Positions 54,260 through 64,000 of a stretch of 64,000 nucleotides of DNA are shown one piece after another. Source of the stretch: Ricinus communis (taxonomy: Eukaryota > Streptophyta > Magnoliopsida > Malpighiales > Euphorbiaceae); NCBI RefSeq assembly GCF_019578655.1, contig NC_063256.1, forward strand, positions 32,536,342 through 32,600,341, written 5' to 3'. Position numbers and translations under genes: made by a program. The notes under the pieces were generated by a model. The model was not told the DNA's origin. It ran no database searches and saw only the letters and a program-made list of their open reading frames with translations. Each line of letters begins with the position of its first letter. Positions within the stretch are counted from its first letter, which is position 1.

Positions 54260-55440
54260 ATGGCTGCTTCAGATAATTCAAGTTCTATTACTCATCCTAT
54301 ACTGTAATTTGTGATGGTTCTAATTATGATTTATGAGCTCAAGAAATGTGTAGTTTTTTAAAGAAACGCCTCCTTTGGCGTATCATCACTAGTGATAGTA
54401 TCAAACCTACTAAACAAGTTGATGAGACTAACACCAAGGTAAGACCCATGGGATGAATTTCTAAAAATTACTCTAATTAAGGAGGCGTGGTTATCTGAAG
54501 TGGATTCTCTCTTTTTCGATCCCAACAGTAGCTAATCCTAGCCCAGGGTTCTGCTACGGAATCAGATGATTTATATGATACCACATATTCACACGTGACC
54601 ACCAGCTTTTCAAAAATAAGGGGAGATCAAAAGGAAGGAGTGACGCCGACTGAATCCAATCCAACATGACCCTGACAATCTCGACCTTGACCTCGAATAG
54701 GTCTTCAGCCTCCATTCGGGCCTGACTTAGTTCAAAGTTTATTTATTGAAAGATTAGACCAATGGGAAAGAAAAAAACCATTAGATTCTCACTTGGTTTC
54801 ATAATACTTGTCAGCCTGGTATTAAATTGAAATTTCGTCATTTTGATAATGCTAAAGATGTTTGGGGTTTTTTAAGAAATCGCTATGCAATTTCTGATGA
54901 TGTTCATCAATTCCAGCTTTATCATCGTCTTCATCGGATGCACCAACAACCTGGTCAGACTATTCATAGTTACATTTCTGAGTTACATATTGTATGGGAT
55001 CAATTGGCAGCTTGTGATCCTGTTTGGCCTGATATAACTTCTGTAGCGATTTATGATGCTCTTCATGATCATCAACGTGTATGACATTTTCTTATGACTC
55101 TTTTTATTGAGTTTGAGTATGTTTCTGCCTCTCTTCTACATCGGATTCCACTACCAAAACTTGATACAGTCATTCGAGAGGTACTTTCTGAAGAAACTCG
55201 AATTAATACCATTCGTGCTGAACAATCTATCCTTTCCACATATACTGCTCTTGTTGCCTCATCATCTAAAAAGGGGTTTTAGGTCAAGGGACTTCAGTTA
55301 AATATCATACCTCCAGGTCATTTCATACTTTTGTCACTGCTACTGCAATCGAGGGTTCTTCTTTTGAGGATATTTCTCCTCGTTACTCTTTAAAGGAAAT
55401 ACAATGTCTGCTTTAACAACTTCAACCTAACTCTAGTATT
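54260..55440 (+). pseudogene. copia-4 gag
   Basis: ATG 54260 begins MAASDNSSSITHP, then a 1-base loss shifts the frame relative to the intact copy at 58390. After the foreign insert, ERLDQWERKNH resumes near 54748, followed by WFHNTCQPGIKLKFRHFD, VWGFLRNRYAISDD and QTIHSYISELHIVWDQLAAC. These match plant copia gag (UBN2-type). Stops at about 55082 and 55280 break it. Its zinc knuckle is not seen. Confidence 0.85.
54439..54741. other. ~300-bp foreign insertion in copia-4 gag
   Basis: It separates ACACCAAG from TTTATTGAAAGATTAG, two pieces that would be adjacent in gag. It is GC-richer than its host, begins GTAAGACC and has TTCAAAG near its end, so it has splice-like GT and AG edges. Its minus strand has an open run of about 57 codons (ARMEAEDLFEVKVEIVRVM...). 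No clear target duplication. Source unknown. Confidence 0.7.
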
Positions 55441-55455
55441 TCAACTTCTCCTGTC

Positions 55456-55800
55456 TTGTCTATTACTCCAGGTAAATCATCTTCTTGGTTTTTTGATTCT
55501 GCCTGTTGTAATCATATAACCTCTGACTCTACATTGTTCCATACTGTTTCTACTCCCTCACATACACCAATTGTTGACACGACTAATTATTCTATTTTAC
55601 AAATCAAGAATGTCGAAAATATTTCTAATTCTTCTTTATCTCTGGTCGATGCCTTTCATATTCCTAAATTATCACTTAATCTTATTTTCGTTGGTCAACT
55701 ATGTAAACTTGGTGCTGATGTAACTGTTTTGAGTCGTGGTTGTATTGTACAGGATACACAGACGGGGAAGGTTCTTGGGACAGGGCGTAAAGTTGGATGA
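55456..55800 (+). pseudogene. copia-4 protease
   Basis: SSWFFDSACCNHITSDSTLF is the copia protease active-site block, with DSA in place of DSG/DTG. VDAFHIPKLSLNLIFVGQL follows, as in intact elements. The frame closes at 55800, just before the integrase module. Confidence 0.85.
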
Positions 55801-57038
55801 CTTGAGCTTGTTTCTCTTCAACTATCATCTAACGTTGTTGCTGCTGTTACCTCTTCAATTTGGCATTCACTTCTTGATCATATTTCATCCTCTAGATTAG
55901 GATCTTTAATTTCCAATGGATATTTAGGATATGTTAAAAATGATCATTTTACTTGTGTCCCGTGTCAACTTTCTAAACATCATGCCTTGCCGTTTAATCT
56001 TAGTAATTTTGTTTCTTCTGCACCATTTGATTTTTATTCATTCTGATATTTGGGAACCTGCTCCTACTGCTACTATGGGTGGTTCTAAATATTTTATTAT
56101 ATTTGTTGATGATTACTCTCGTTATACATGGATTTATCTTATGAAAAATCATTCTGAGTTGCCTCAAATTTATATCAAGTTTGCTAATATGATTAAAACT
56201 CAGTTTTCTTGCAATATCAAAGTTTTTCGTACAGATAATGCTATGGAATACAAAGACACTACCCTTTGTCAATTTTTTGCTAGTTGTGGCACAGTTGTAC
56301 AACGTTCTTGTCCTGGTACCTCTCAACAAAATGGTCGTGCAGAAAGAAAACATCGGCATATTTTAGATATTGTTCAATCTCTTTTGTTATCATCTTCTTG
56401 TCTTGAATCCTTTTAGAGAGAAGTATCTCTTACTGCAATTTACACTATTAATGGGATTCCTTCTCTTGTTATCAATAATATTTGTCCTTATGAATGTCTT
56501 CATGGCCATTGTCCTAATTATCACAATCTTCATGTTTTTGGCTGTGCTTGTTTTGTCCATCTCCAATCTCATGAATACACCAAATTGGAGTCTCGAGCTA
56601 GGTTGTGTTGTTTTTTGGGGTATAGTATTGAACATAAAGGTTATCAATGTTTGGAATCCCATTTCTCAACGTGTTCGCATATCTCATCATGTGACTTTTT
56701 GGGAACATAAACCGTTCTTTTCATTATCCGCCTTTAAAGTCCCATCGTCTCCTTCATTTTTATCTGACTCCATTATTCCTTTATTTCATGATGATTCTTC
56801 TACAGGTTCAGTTAGCTCCAATAATTCTACGGCACCTCCGCCTGCACCTGATGACCTTCCCTCTGTGGATCCTCAGACTTCTTCTACTATTCGACCTTTC
56901 AATGAGTCCATACTTCATCGTTCTAACCGTGTAAGTCAACCAAATGTCATTTTTTGTGATTGTCATTGTTATTCTGCTCTTGTTTCTCTATATGAGCTTC
57001 GCACTTACAAGGAGGCTAGTACTAACCCTTTATGGTAG
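55801..57038 (+). pseudogene. copia-4 integrase and linker
   Basis: IWHSLLDHISSSRLGSL and C-VPC-QLSKH (zinc region) lead to IHSDIWEPAPTATMGGSKYF, RTDNAMEYKD and QQNGRAERKHRHILD. All three catalytic acidic residues are present (D, D, E). Frameshifts lie near 55960-56030 and 56415. The 56370-57038 frame carries further integrase text and then a serine/proline linker ending LHRSNRVSQPNV. Confidence 0.85.
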
Positions 57039-57899
57039 CAAGCAATAGCAGAAGAACTCAAGGCACTTACTTCCTCTCATACGTAGGATATGGTTGATTT
57101 ACCCTAAAAAAAGTCTATGGTTGGTTGTAAATGGGTTTACAAAATAAAGACCAAGGCTGATGGGTCAGTAGAATGATACAAAGCTCGGCTTGTGGCAAAA
57201 AGTTTTACTCAGGAATATGGGATAGATTATGAATAAATGTTTGCCCCCTGTAGCTTATATTACTTTTACTCGGCCTGATATTTCTTATGCTGTCCATATT
57301 GTAAGTCAGTTCATAGCAGCTCCTCGTACCACACATTATGCAGCAGTTCTTCGTATTCTCTACTACATTAAAGGGACTCTATTTCATGGACTTCATTATT
57401 CTAGTTCATCCTCTCTTCAATTGCAAGGATATTCAGATGTTGGTTGGGCAGGTGATCCTATTGATCGATGATCTACTACTGGTTATTGTTTCTTCCTTGG
57501 CGATTCACTAATTTCTTGGTGTTGTATGAAGCAAACAGTTGTCTCTCGCTCTAGTACCGAAGTAGAGTATCGAGCCTTTGCTGATACGACTTCTGAGCTT
57601 CTATGGCTCCGTTGGTTACTTTAGAGTATGAGAGTTTTTTCTCCATCTGCTACTCTTTTGTATTGTGATAATTAAAGTGCTATGCAGATTGCCCATAATG
57701 ATGTATTTCACGAATGGATAGCACATCGAGATTTATTACCACTTTGTACTTCATCATGTTCAAAATCACACAATTAAACTTATTCCTGTGTCCTCTCAAA
57801 ATCAGGTTGTTGACATATTCACTAAGGCGCGTTCTGCTCCTCGGTTTCACGATCTTATTTCCAAACTCAAGCTTTTTGATTCTTATCCATCTTGAGTTT
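57039..57899 (+). pseudogene. copia-4 RT with deleted core, and RNase H
   Basis: RT begins AIAEELKAL...CKWVYKIK and YKARLVAKSFTQEYGIDY, then jumps near 57235 to YITFTRPDISYAVHIVSQF, skipping about 750 bp including YVDD. RNase H follows: [50 protein letters not shown], then VSSQNQVVDIFTKA and FHDLISKLKLFD. Several stops occur (57037, 57103, 57469, 57621, 57673). Confidence 0.88.
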
Positions 57900-57909
57900 G
57901 AGGGGGGGA
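57900..57909 (+). promoter_or_regulatory. copia-4 polypurine tract
   Basis: GAGGGGGGGA immediately before LTR 2. Confidence 0.88.
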
Positions 57910-58087
57910 TGATGATATTTATATTATAGTATATTCTCATATATTCTAGTATATTCTCCTATTGCCTAATTAGGCATTAATTTAGTTTTCCTATTTTAGC
58001 TAAAGATGTGTATATAAATAGACACTAATACTCTCATTGTAAAATACAATTTAGAATACAAATTTAATCTTATTATTCTCTTTTACA
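57910..58087 (+). repeat. copia-4 LTR 2
   Basis: TGATGATATTTATATT...TTTTACA, 178 bp, same TATATAAATAG box. It is shorter than LTR 1 because the CCTATTGC unit occurs once. Confidence 0.9.
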
Positions 58088-58543
58088 TGGTATCAGAGCC
58101 TCCCTTTTAAGGGTGGTTATATTTTCTGCCGTTTATTCAGCTGCCTGCAGTTTTTGATTCCTGGTTTGTAGCTGTCCGCTTCAATCAAACCAGTTAACCG
58201 AACCAGTTCACTTTGGTCAGTCTGGTTTATCCTTTTTCTGGTTAGTTTTTTTTTTCAACTCAGAACAGTTCCTAAGGTTTTTTACTCTTCTGAATCCCTT
58301 TTCGAGGTCTCTTTTGTCAAAATCAGATTTTCTATCTCCGGTTTGGTTAAGATCTTATTATTTTCGCATATTTTCTTTTATTTATTACAATGGCTGCTTC
58401 AGATAATTCAAGTTCTATTACTCATCCTATTACTGTGATTTTTGATGGTTCTAATTATGATTTATGGGCTCAAGAAATGTGTAGCTTTTTAAAGGGACGC
58501 CTCCTTTGGCGTATCATCACTGGTGATAGTGTCAAACCTACTA
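58088..58543 (+). mobile_element. Second, truncated copia-4 unit after LTR 2
   Basis: An intact primer site TGGTATCAGAGCC (58088-58100) and a leader nearly identical to 53986-54259 lead to ATG 58390. The small open frame MAASDNSSSITHPITVIFDG runs through NYDLWAQEMCSFLKG to KPT, undamaged, unlike the first unit. Homology to unit 1 stops at CCTACTA (58543). It is the gag N-terminus of a second element sharing LTR 2. Confidence 0.9.
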
Positions 58544-59691
58544 GAATACATATCATCAGATGAAATAAACATAAAATGTCTGACCATTTGACTTCTAATC
58601 TAGATGATAGTGCAAGTAATAAGGGACCTAGATTACCTTAAATTTTTAGCTAAGCTGATACATTTTGGCTAAATCAATACGCATAGCTAATTACTGAGCT
58701 AAAGATTAAGCTAACAATGAGCTAAGAATGTGGAATTGAGCTTAAGAAATAAAGCTAAGAGCTAAATTACTGTAAGTTAAGTTCGATGACGAAAGATATA
58801 AGCTAAGAAATAAGATACAGTAAATGTAACACCAAAGTAGTAACTAGAAAGCTTCAAAAATTTGATTGCATAAAGTTATTGACTTATAGAGGTAATTAAA
58901 TATTAAGAAATGCTTGAATACTTTGATCATACTGTAAACTAAAATTGAGGATTGCTTGACTAAATTGAAAATTGATTTTCTAATCTAAGGATTGTTGTCT
59001 AATATAGTAATAGCTTTCTAATATAAGGATAAAAGATAAATATAATGTTTATAGACTCTAGGTTTGCTTTGATTTGAATGATTTTTTGGTTGGTTGGTTT
59101 TGCTCACTAGGGAGTCCTCGTCTATTTATAGACTTCCATGGCTTAAGAGATGCTCTAGCATATTTTTTATCCTTGGCTCGATCCTTAATTAACTCCCCAT
59201 CTTAAAATCACGTACTGTTGCTTTTCACATTTTGCACATGTTAATGATGTGACTTTCTTGCCCCACTTCCTTACTCTTCTCAACTTCGTAATTTTATTTC
59301 TCTCCACTTTCTTCTTTCGCTCAACTTTCTTCCCCACACATTATAAGTTTTTTCCTCTATAGATATCCTCCCTTTCTATATGTTTTCCTCCTTGGTTGAT
59401 ACATGTATTCCTTTATTCTCACTTCTCAAGAACATACTCCAAGCTTCTAAAAGACTATGTAACTGCTTTACACCTTATTGCTTCCTCATTTATCATATAT
59501 GTCAATAATCTTTAAGGATTATCAAACCAACTCATATTCAGTAGGCTAAGAACTTATACATGAATAAGGATTCTAGATATGGGCAATAATCTATAGACTT
59601 TAGAATTTAGATCAACATCAAATGAATTTTTTCTACGAGTTTAGCCAAATTTAATGGGCTTGGATCAATGCTAAATTTGGGTGTAAACAGT
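58544..59691 (-). repeat. LTR-like dispersed repeat, copy 2 (inverted relative to 39535)
   Basis: On the minus strand it begins TGTTTACACCCAAATTTAGC and follows the block order of 39535-40830. It has a good TATA box, GTCTATAAATAGAC (59119-59133). Its 3' side abuts the truncated copia-4 unit at 58543. No target duplication is found. Confidence 0.62.
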
Positions 59692-60198
59692 TATAAAAGA
59701 ATCACATGATTTATTGTGGAGAATATAAAACTACATGAACACTAACAAATAGTATTAGTATATTTGACAATGAACATAATAAACTACAAAATATATTTTT
59801 TAGTCATTTACTGAAAATTGACTATTCTTTTTACAATACATGAAACTACAGTCTTTATAGTTTCCTTTTAGATCTATATCTTTGTTCATGAGAGTCTCCA
59901 CCAGAGTGTGAGAGAGCATTTGTCTATTTTTCTTTTAAAAGAAGAATTGGCATATCAATTCACTAGAAATGTTTTTGAGAAAAATTCAAAAGAAAAAACC
60001 TCAAGCATAAAGTGTAAACTATAAAACAAAGAGAATATTTGGTATAATTGTTAAGGAGCACGTAATAGCTTTTCAATTTAAATAGCTGTATTAAAATATT
60101 TGATAAACTTTTTGAACAACAATTAATATTTGTTAAGCTATTAAATTGATATGTCCAAATTATGGTTATAGATTTAGAATGTTTTAGTACTTCAATAG

Positions 60199-60251
<53 letters not shown>

Positions 60252-60752
60252 AAATAAATATTTTTATATCACTTAAGCTTAACTGTATATTTTCAGGTAA
60301 TATTTGATAAGAGAGGAAAATATAGAGAAAAATAAACAATGATGAGCTTAAATAAAATTGTTGTCGTGTCAAAGCCTAAGACTAAGACATTTGTACTTGC
60401 TAATTGCTAGGCTAGCCGAAGTTTACAAGGCCCGAAAGAGAAAATTAATTGGTGTTTTTATATTCATGGACTATTATTAGTTGTTTGTTCAAGTTAAGAT
60501 AATTAAGAGTTGTTAGAAGATAACTTTTAGCAATTTTATATTTAGAAGAGGATTCTTTTCTATACACATCTCTCCAGATCTAGACCTAGAACGGGGAGGA
60601 GAGTTCTCTCATATTTGCTCTCTACTACATCTCCCATATGCATTTGTCCACCATTTTTATCTCTACAATATTCTCTACAGTTCATCTTTCATAAACACTT
60701 TAGTTTAGATTCATTACTCTTTTAAAGATCTAAGGAGCTTTTCAAGAAGTGA
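59692..60752. other. Intergenic stretch with (AT)n at 60201-60247
   Basis: AT-rich, no gene. 60540-60752 (CTCTCC-, CATCTC-rich, with a TATATTTAG) is less AT-rich and looks like an untranslated leader or LTR part, but it cannot be assigned. It is the sequence interrupted by the solo LTR. Confidence 0.5.
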
Positions 60753-60757
60753 AGAGT
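60753..60757. other. Target-site duplication AGAGT (left copy)
   Basis: AGAGT at 60753-60757 is repeated exactly at 63700-63704, directly outside TGTCACGACC...GTATTACA. Confidence 0.95.
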
Positions 60758-63699
60758 TGTCACGACCCAATCTGTGGGCCCGTGACCGGCACTGGGGAAT
60801 GGGTAGGCTTAAGACCACCAAATCCCATAGTAAGCTTGACTATTCACTAACTCAATCAGATTGAAATTCGGACTCAATCCAAAGCACTGATTCACAATTA
60901 ACCTTAACCATCAAATTCTACATATTTAATTCGGTATGCCAGCATAATTAGGCAAGACCTGAATTTACATAAAATTATAAACTGATAAGTCTAAAATTTC
61001 TACTGTGGAGATTCTAGAATTTTTAAAAGTCAACATATCAATGAGATCAGTTACATCTAACTCGAGGATGAAGGAGTCGTGCTGCTAGATAAAAAGAACT
61101 GTAGAAGACTAACCCCACCTAAAAAACAGTGAAATTGAGACTGTCAGTCTCGAGAGTGAGTTAAAATCATATATCCCAAGACGAATATAAATATTTTAAT
61201 AAAATATTTATTTTAATAAAATATTTATTTTATTAAAATAAAATACGTGTCATGCTATGCTTCTGTAAAAGTAAAATAAATTTTATTTCATACTACGGGA
61301 CAGAGTACCTTAGTAGAACCCTAGCCCCATCACTAACAGTTTCGGCTCTCTCATTCTAACAGAACTGGCGCCCAGAGAGTGAAGCTCGACTAGGGTCCTT
61401 AAAAATCCAATCCGGTCACTTAATTATCACTAATAGTATTAGCTTTTCGACTCTCTTACTCCAATGCGCCTAGAGAGCGAAGCTCGACTAGGGTCCTTAA
61501 GTCCAGTCTGGTCACTTAAGTTTCCAAATAAGCGGCGCTAGAGAGCAATGGTCGACCAGGAACCTTTACTCCGGAAAACACACTTTACTCAGCCCATAGA
61601 GCAATGCTCGACCAGGGCAAGTTCTAAATTTACCTTTTTAAATTTACTCATTTTTTACTATCTGTTTCAGATTCCTATCAGTGCGGACGCGATCCTGATG
61701 AAACCCATCAAGTGGCATATTCTACTGTTGTCCCATCCCGAGTCAATACGCAATCAATAAAATCATAATGCAGAAAATGAAACATATATAAATAGTGATT
61801 AAATAAATAATTAAAATATTAAATCATGTAATGAGAACTATTTCGTAAAATCTTGGCATGACACATGTAAACAGATATATGAGTTTAACTCATAGTTCTG
61901 ACGACCTCCTAACTTTGTTTCGATGCCTCGAGTGGAGCGAGCCGAACTGATGGATTATCTAATCACGGAAAACAATTCAACTGACAATTAACCCTAGGTC
62001 TAGACTCTTAGGACTAACCATCTAAATCTTTTGACTCGGGTAAATTCTACCGAAAATTCGGCAGAACCTCCCTTAAACACGGACGTCTATCCCTCGTATA
62101 ACGGGTCTAGGACTTGCCAGAAAAAACTTCAAATTTCCAACAATTTATTTACCAAGAGTCGGGCCACCACACTACATTATTTTTCCCGACTCCGCCACAC
62201 AACACAAATCACGATAACTAGCAGACAGTTCGATAATTTAATATTTTAACTAATAAGCCTCACATAATTTTTCTAATATTCAACACAATAATTAAACATA
62301 AATTTTTTTATCAATGAACTTTAAAATCAACGGGCCAGAGGATTACCGAGACGCTTGATCACTCAGTCGACTCGCTTCTAGCTGCTGGAGTCCGATCGAC
62401 GATCCGAACGCGCCTACGGACTCGAGACAACGCACTGATGACGATCCTAGCTTCTGTTTTCTGATCCGACCCCCGATCATCCATAGAAATTTACGGATGA
62501 TCTCGGCCGTCAATTTTCAAAGGGAGTTCGATCGCCACGAAACCGGTGCCATTGGAAAGCTTGAGTTGAGGGAAGTCTGGATATGTCCTCCGATCAGCCA
62601 AAGCTCGCCGAAAAAGCCTAAAAACTCGGCTGCCATCACTTCACCGGAACTCCTTCATCCGGCCATTAAAGCCGATGCTGCTACTCCCAAAAGGGAGCCC
62701 TCAACTCATCGGTCATTTTGAGACCAAAATCGCCTCCATTAGCCTCCGATAACTCCCGGAATGGCATCGGAAAGCCGCTACCTTCTTCCTCGCTGGCCAC
62801 CACTGGCCGCCGATGCCAACACCCTCGCCGGCCTCCGCTGCACCTCCAGCCCACTCCGCGCACATCCCCCCTGGTAGCCATATACGACATCGCCGCTCCT
62901 TCTCCCCCTCTCCTTCTTCCCGACGCACCCCGATCTCCTTCTTTTTCTTTCTTCTTTATATCGACTTTTGGTCCCTAAATTTTCTTCTTTACCATTTAGT
63001 CCCTCTACTTTTTAATTACTAACAATTTTGCCTTGTAAAATTTCCGATTAACCCTTAAACTTTTCTTTAGCTTTTCAATTAAGCCCCTAACTATTTAATT
63101 TGGGCCAAATTATAATTATTGAAAATATAGAATTACTTATTTACCCTTGTTTTTAAATATGAAATTACCAAAATACCCTTACCGACACACTTAATTACAA
63201 AAATACCAACCATACAAATTTTCATTAAAATCCCATATTAATAAAATTATATTTTTAACCCTTATTTCAAAATTAATTATTAATTTAATCCTAACACTTA
63301 ATTAACTTAATTAATTAATTTGCTAACTATTTTTCAATTAAAATCAACACCGTTTGCTAATTAAAATTTATCATTCTCCAATAAATTATTTATAAAAATA
63401 TTATTTATTGTTCCTTTCATGACTTTCAAATATAGAAATTAATTCATATATTCATATTAGGAAAAAATAAATGACAAAAAATATAATCTATTTTTCAAAG
63501 AATTTATTTAATTAATCTCTTAAAAATCAGACTAATTAAATATAGAAAATACTTTCTTATTTTGTCTAACATTCAAATTCTATTTAAATCATCCAATTAA
63601 ATCAAATAAAAATAAAATAAAATAAATTTAAATAAAAACTCGTTATTAATTATTACTAATATTATTATTATTATTAATAGAAAGATTCTGGGTATTACA
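60758..63699 (-). mobile_element. Solo LTR of the Tekay/Del-like Ty3-gypsy family (2942 bp)
   Basis: It aligns along its whole length with the LTR at 23008-25953: TGTCACGACC start, GGGCCCGTGACCGGCACT, the GCTCGACCAGGG sub-repeats (61371-61620), the GC-rich block (62340-62960) and the GGGTATTACA end. A perfect 5-bp duplication (AGAGT) flanks it and there is no internal sequence, so it arose by LTR-LTR recombination. Orientation is inferred from the 23-kb copy. The open frames at 61548, 62031, 62497, 62718 and 62813 are LTR composition, not genes. Confidence 0.95.
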
Positions 63700-63704
63700 A
63701 GAGT

Positions 63705-63926
63705 GAAACCAATCATCTTCCTACTTAAAGAATTCTGGATTCTATGGGAGCTTTAATTTTCAGTCTTGTTTTATATCTTTTCTATTTCATACCATATGAT
63801 CATTGAGTTAAATATGTTATGCTAGTTTTCATAAGTGTTTAGTTTATTTTTTTTTTCTTTTGTATGAACCTTGTTATTTATTTATTTGATGAATAATTTT
63901 TTTACCTTCATGTCTTTATTAGTTTC
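63705..63926. other. Flank between the solo LTR and the next LTR
   Basis: T-rich sequence continuing the stretch interrupted by the solo LTR; no feature recognised. Confidence 0.5.
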
Positions 63927-64000
63927 TGTAACGACCCGGAACCAGGTCACATGAGATATTGTCTGCTTTGGCCCTTACTAGCCTCACGGTTTTGTTCCTT
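63927..64000 (+). repeat. Probable LTR start, cut by the window edge
   Basis: TGTAACGACCCGGAACC followed by GAGATATTGTCTGCTTTGGCCC recalls a common class of plant Ty3-gypsy-type LTR starts. Only 74 bp are visible, so strand and family are provisional. Confidence 0.5.

Larger units (their letters stand above)
53776..58087 (+). mobile_element. Ty1-copia retrotransposon with two LTRs (copia-4), internally deleted
   Basis: LTR (53776-53972), primer site, gag, protease, integrase, RT start joined to the post-active-site RT/RNase H, polypurine tract, LTR (57910-58087). All parts are in normal order. A ~300-bp foreign piece sits in gag (54439-54741), and the RT catalytic core is deleted near 57235. 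Beyond the second LTR the internal sequence starts again (58088-58543), so this is a tandem head-to-tail arrangement sharing one LTR. Confidence 0.93.

Noticed and set aside
54046..54276. 76-codon frame upstream of copia-4 gag
   Set aside because: It covers the leader of the element; the homologous leader at 58110-58389 does not keep the frame.
62497..63022. Overlapping open frames of 69-86 codons on both strands
   Set aside because: Same LTR block as above, proline/serine-rich by composition, no motif, not conserved with the 24.7-kb copy.
1..64000. Possible tRNA, rRNA or snRNA genes
   Set aside because: I looked for the conserved T-arm GGTTC-A box and rRNA-like text on both strands and found no convincing candidate. 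A tRNAscan-SE run would be decisive.

Overview
This is a gene-poor, AT-rich block of plant nuclear DNA made almost entirely of transposable-element relics plus one endogenous viral locus. Several features point to a flowering plant, probably a eudicot: Ty1-copia and Ty3-gypsy LTR retrotransposons primed by initiator Met-tRNA, a CACTA (En/Spm) DNA transposon with plant TNP2, DUF4216 and Transposase_24 modules, MITEs, a Helitron-like family, a pentatricopeptide-repeat (PPR) pseudogene and an integrated caulimovirid. The species cannot be fixed from the sequence alone. I see no intact host gene, tRNA or rRNA.

Layout. 0-6.1 kb: a LINE/zinc-knuckle-like coding scrap, a copia RNase H tail, AT-rich filler and a Helitron-like end. 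6.15-10.0 kb: a 5'-truncated copia on the plus strand (copia-1) with its 3' LTR. 10.04-14.58 kb: a minus-strand copia (copia-2) split by a 2.25-kb solo LTR with a near-perfect 5-bp target duplication. 14.6-18.5 kb: AT-rich repeats, microsatellites, a GC-rich islet inside an (AT)n tract and a PIF/Harbinger-like MITE. 18.56-19.14 kb: the 3' end of copia-3. 19.15-38.8 kb: a decayed CACTA transposon on the minus strand. Its tnp2 coding frame is split by a Ty3-gypsy element (23.0-34.33 kb, GAACA target duplication). That element's distal LTR copy is itself split, at an (AT)n tract, by a 7.4-kb endogenous caulimovirid (26.70-34.13 kb). 38.8-45.6 kb: non-coding DNA with an LTR-like repeat, MITEs and a degenerate ~78-bp tandem array. 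45.6-50.1 kb: a PPR pseudogene split by a short Ty3-gypsy deletion derivative with two LTRs. 50.1-53.8 kb: AT-rich filler. 53.78-58.54 kb: copia-4, as LTR-internal-LTR-partial internal. 58.5-59.7 kb: an inverted relative of the 39.5-kb repeat. 60.76-63.70 kb: a perfect solo LTR of the same family as the 23-kb LTR. From 63.93 kb: the probable start of another LTR, cut by the window edge.

How the parts relate. Nothing here works as a pathway. The value of the window is its relative chronology (CACTA, then Ty3-gypsy, then virus) and the viral locus itself. The virus carries movement-protein, reverse-transcriptase and RNase H sequence, a second downstream ORF present in two copies, and two copies of the promoter/leader region. 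That arrangement suits a collapsed head-to-tail multimer of a florendovirus-like genome. All coding regions of the virus are visibly broken.
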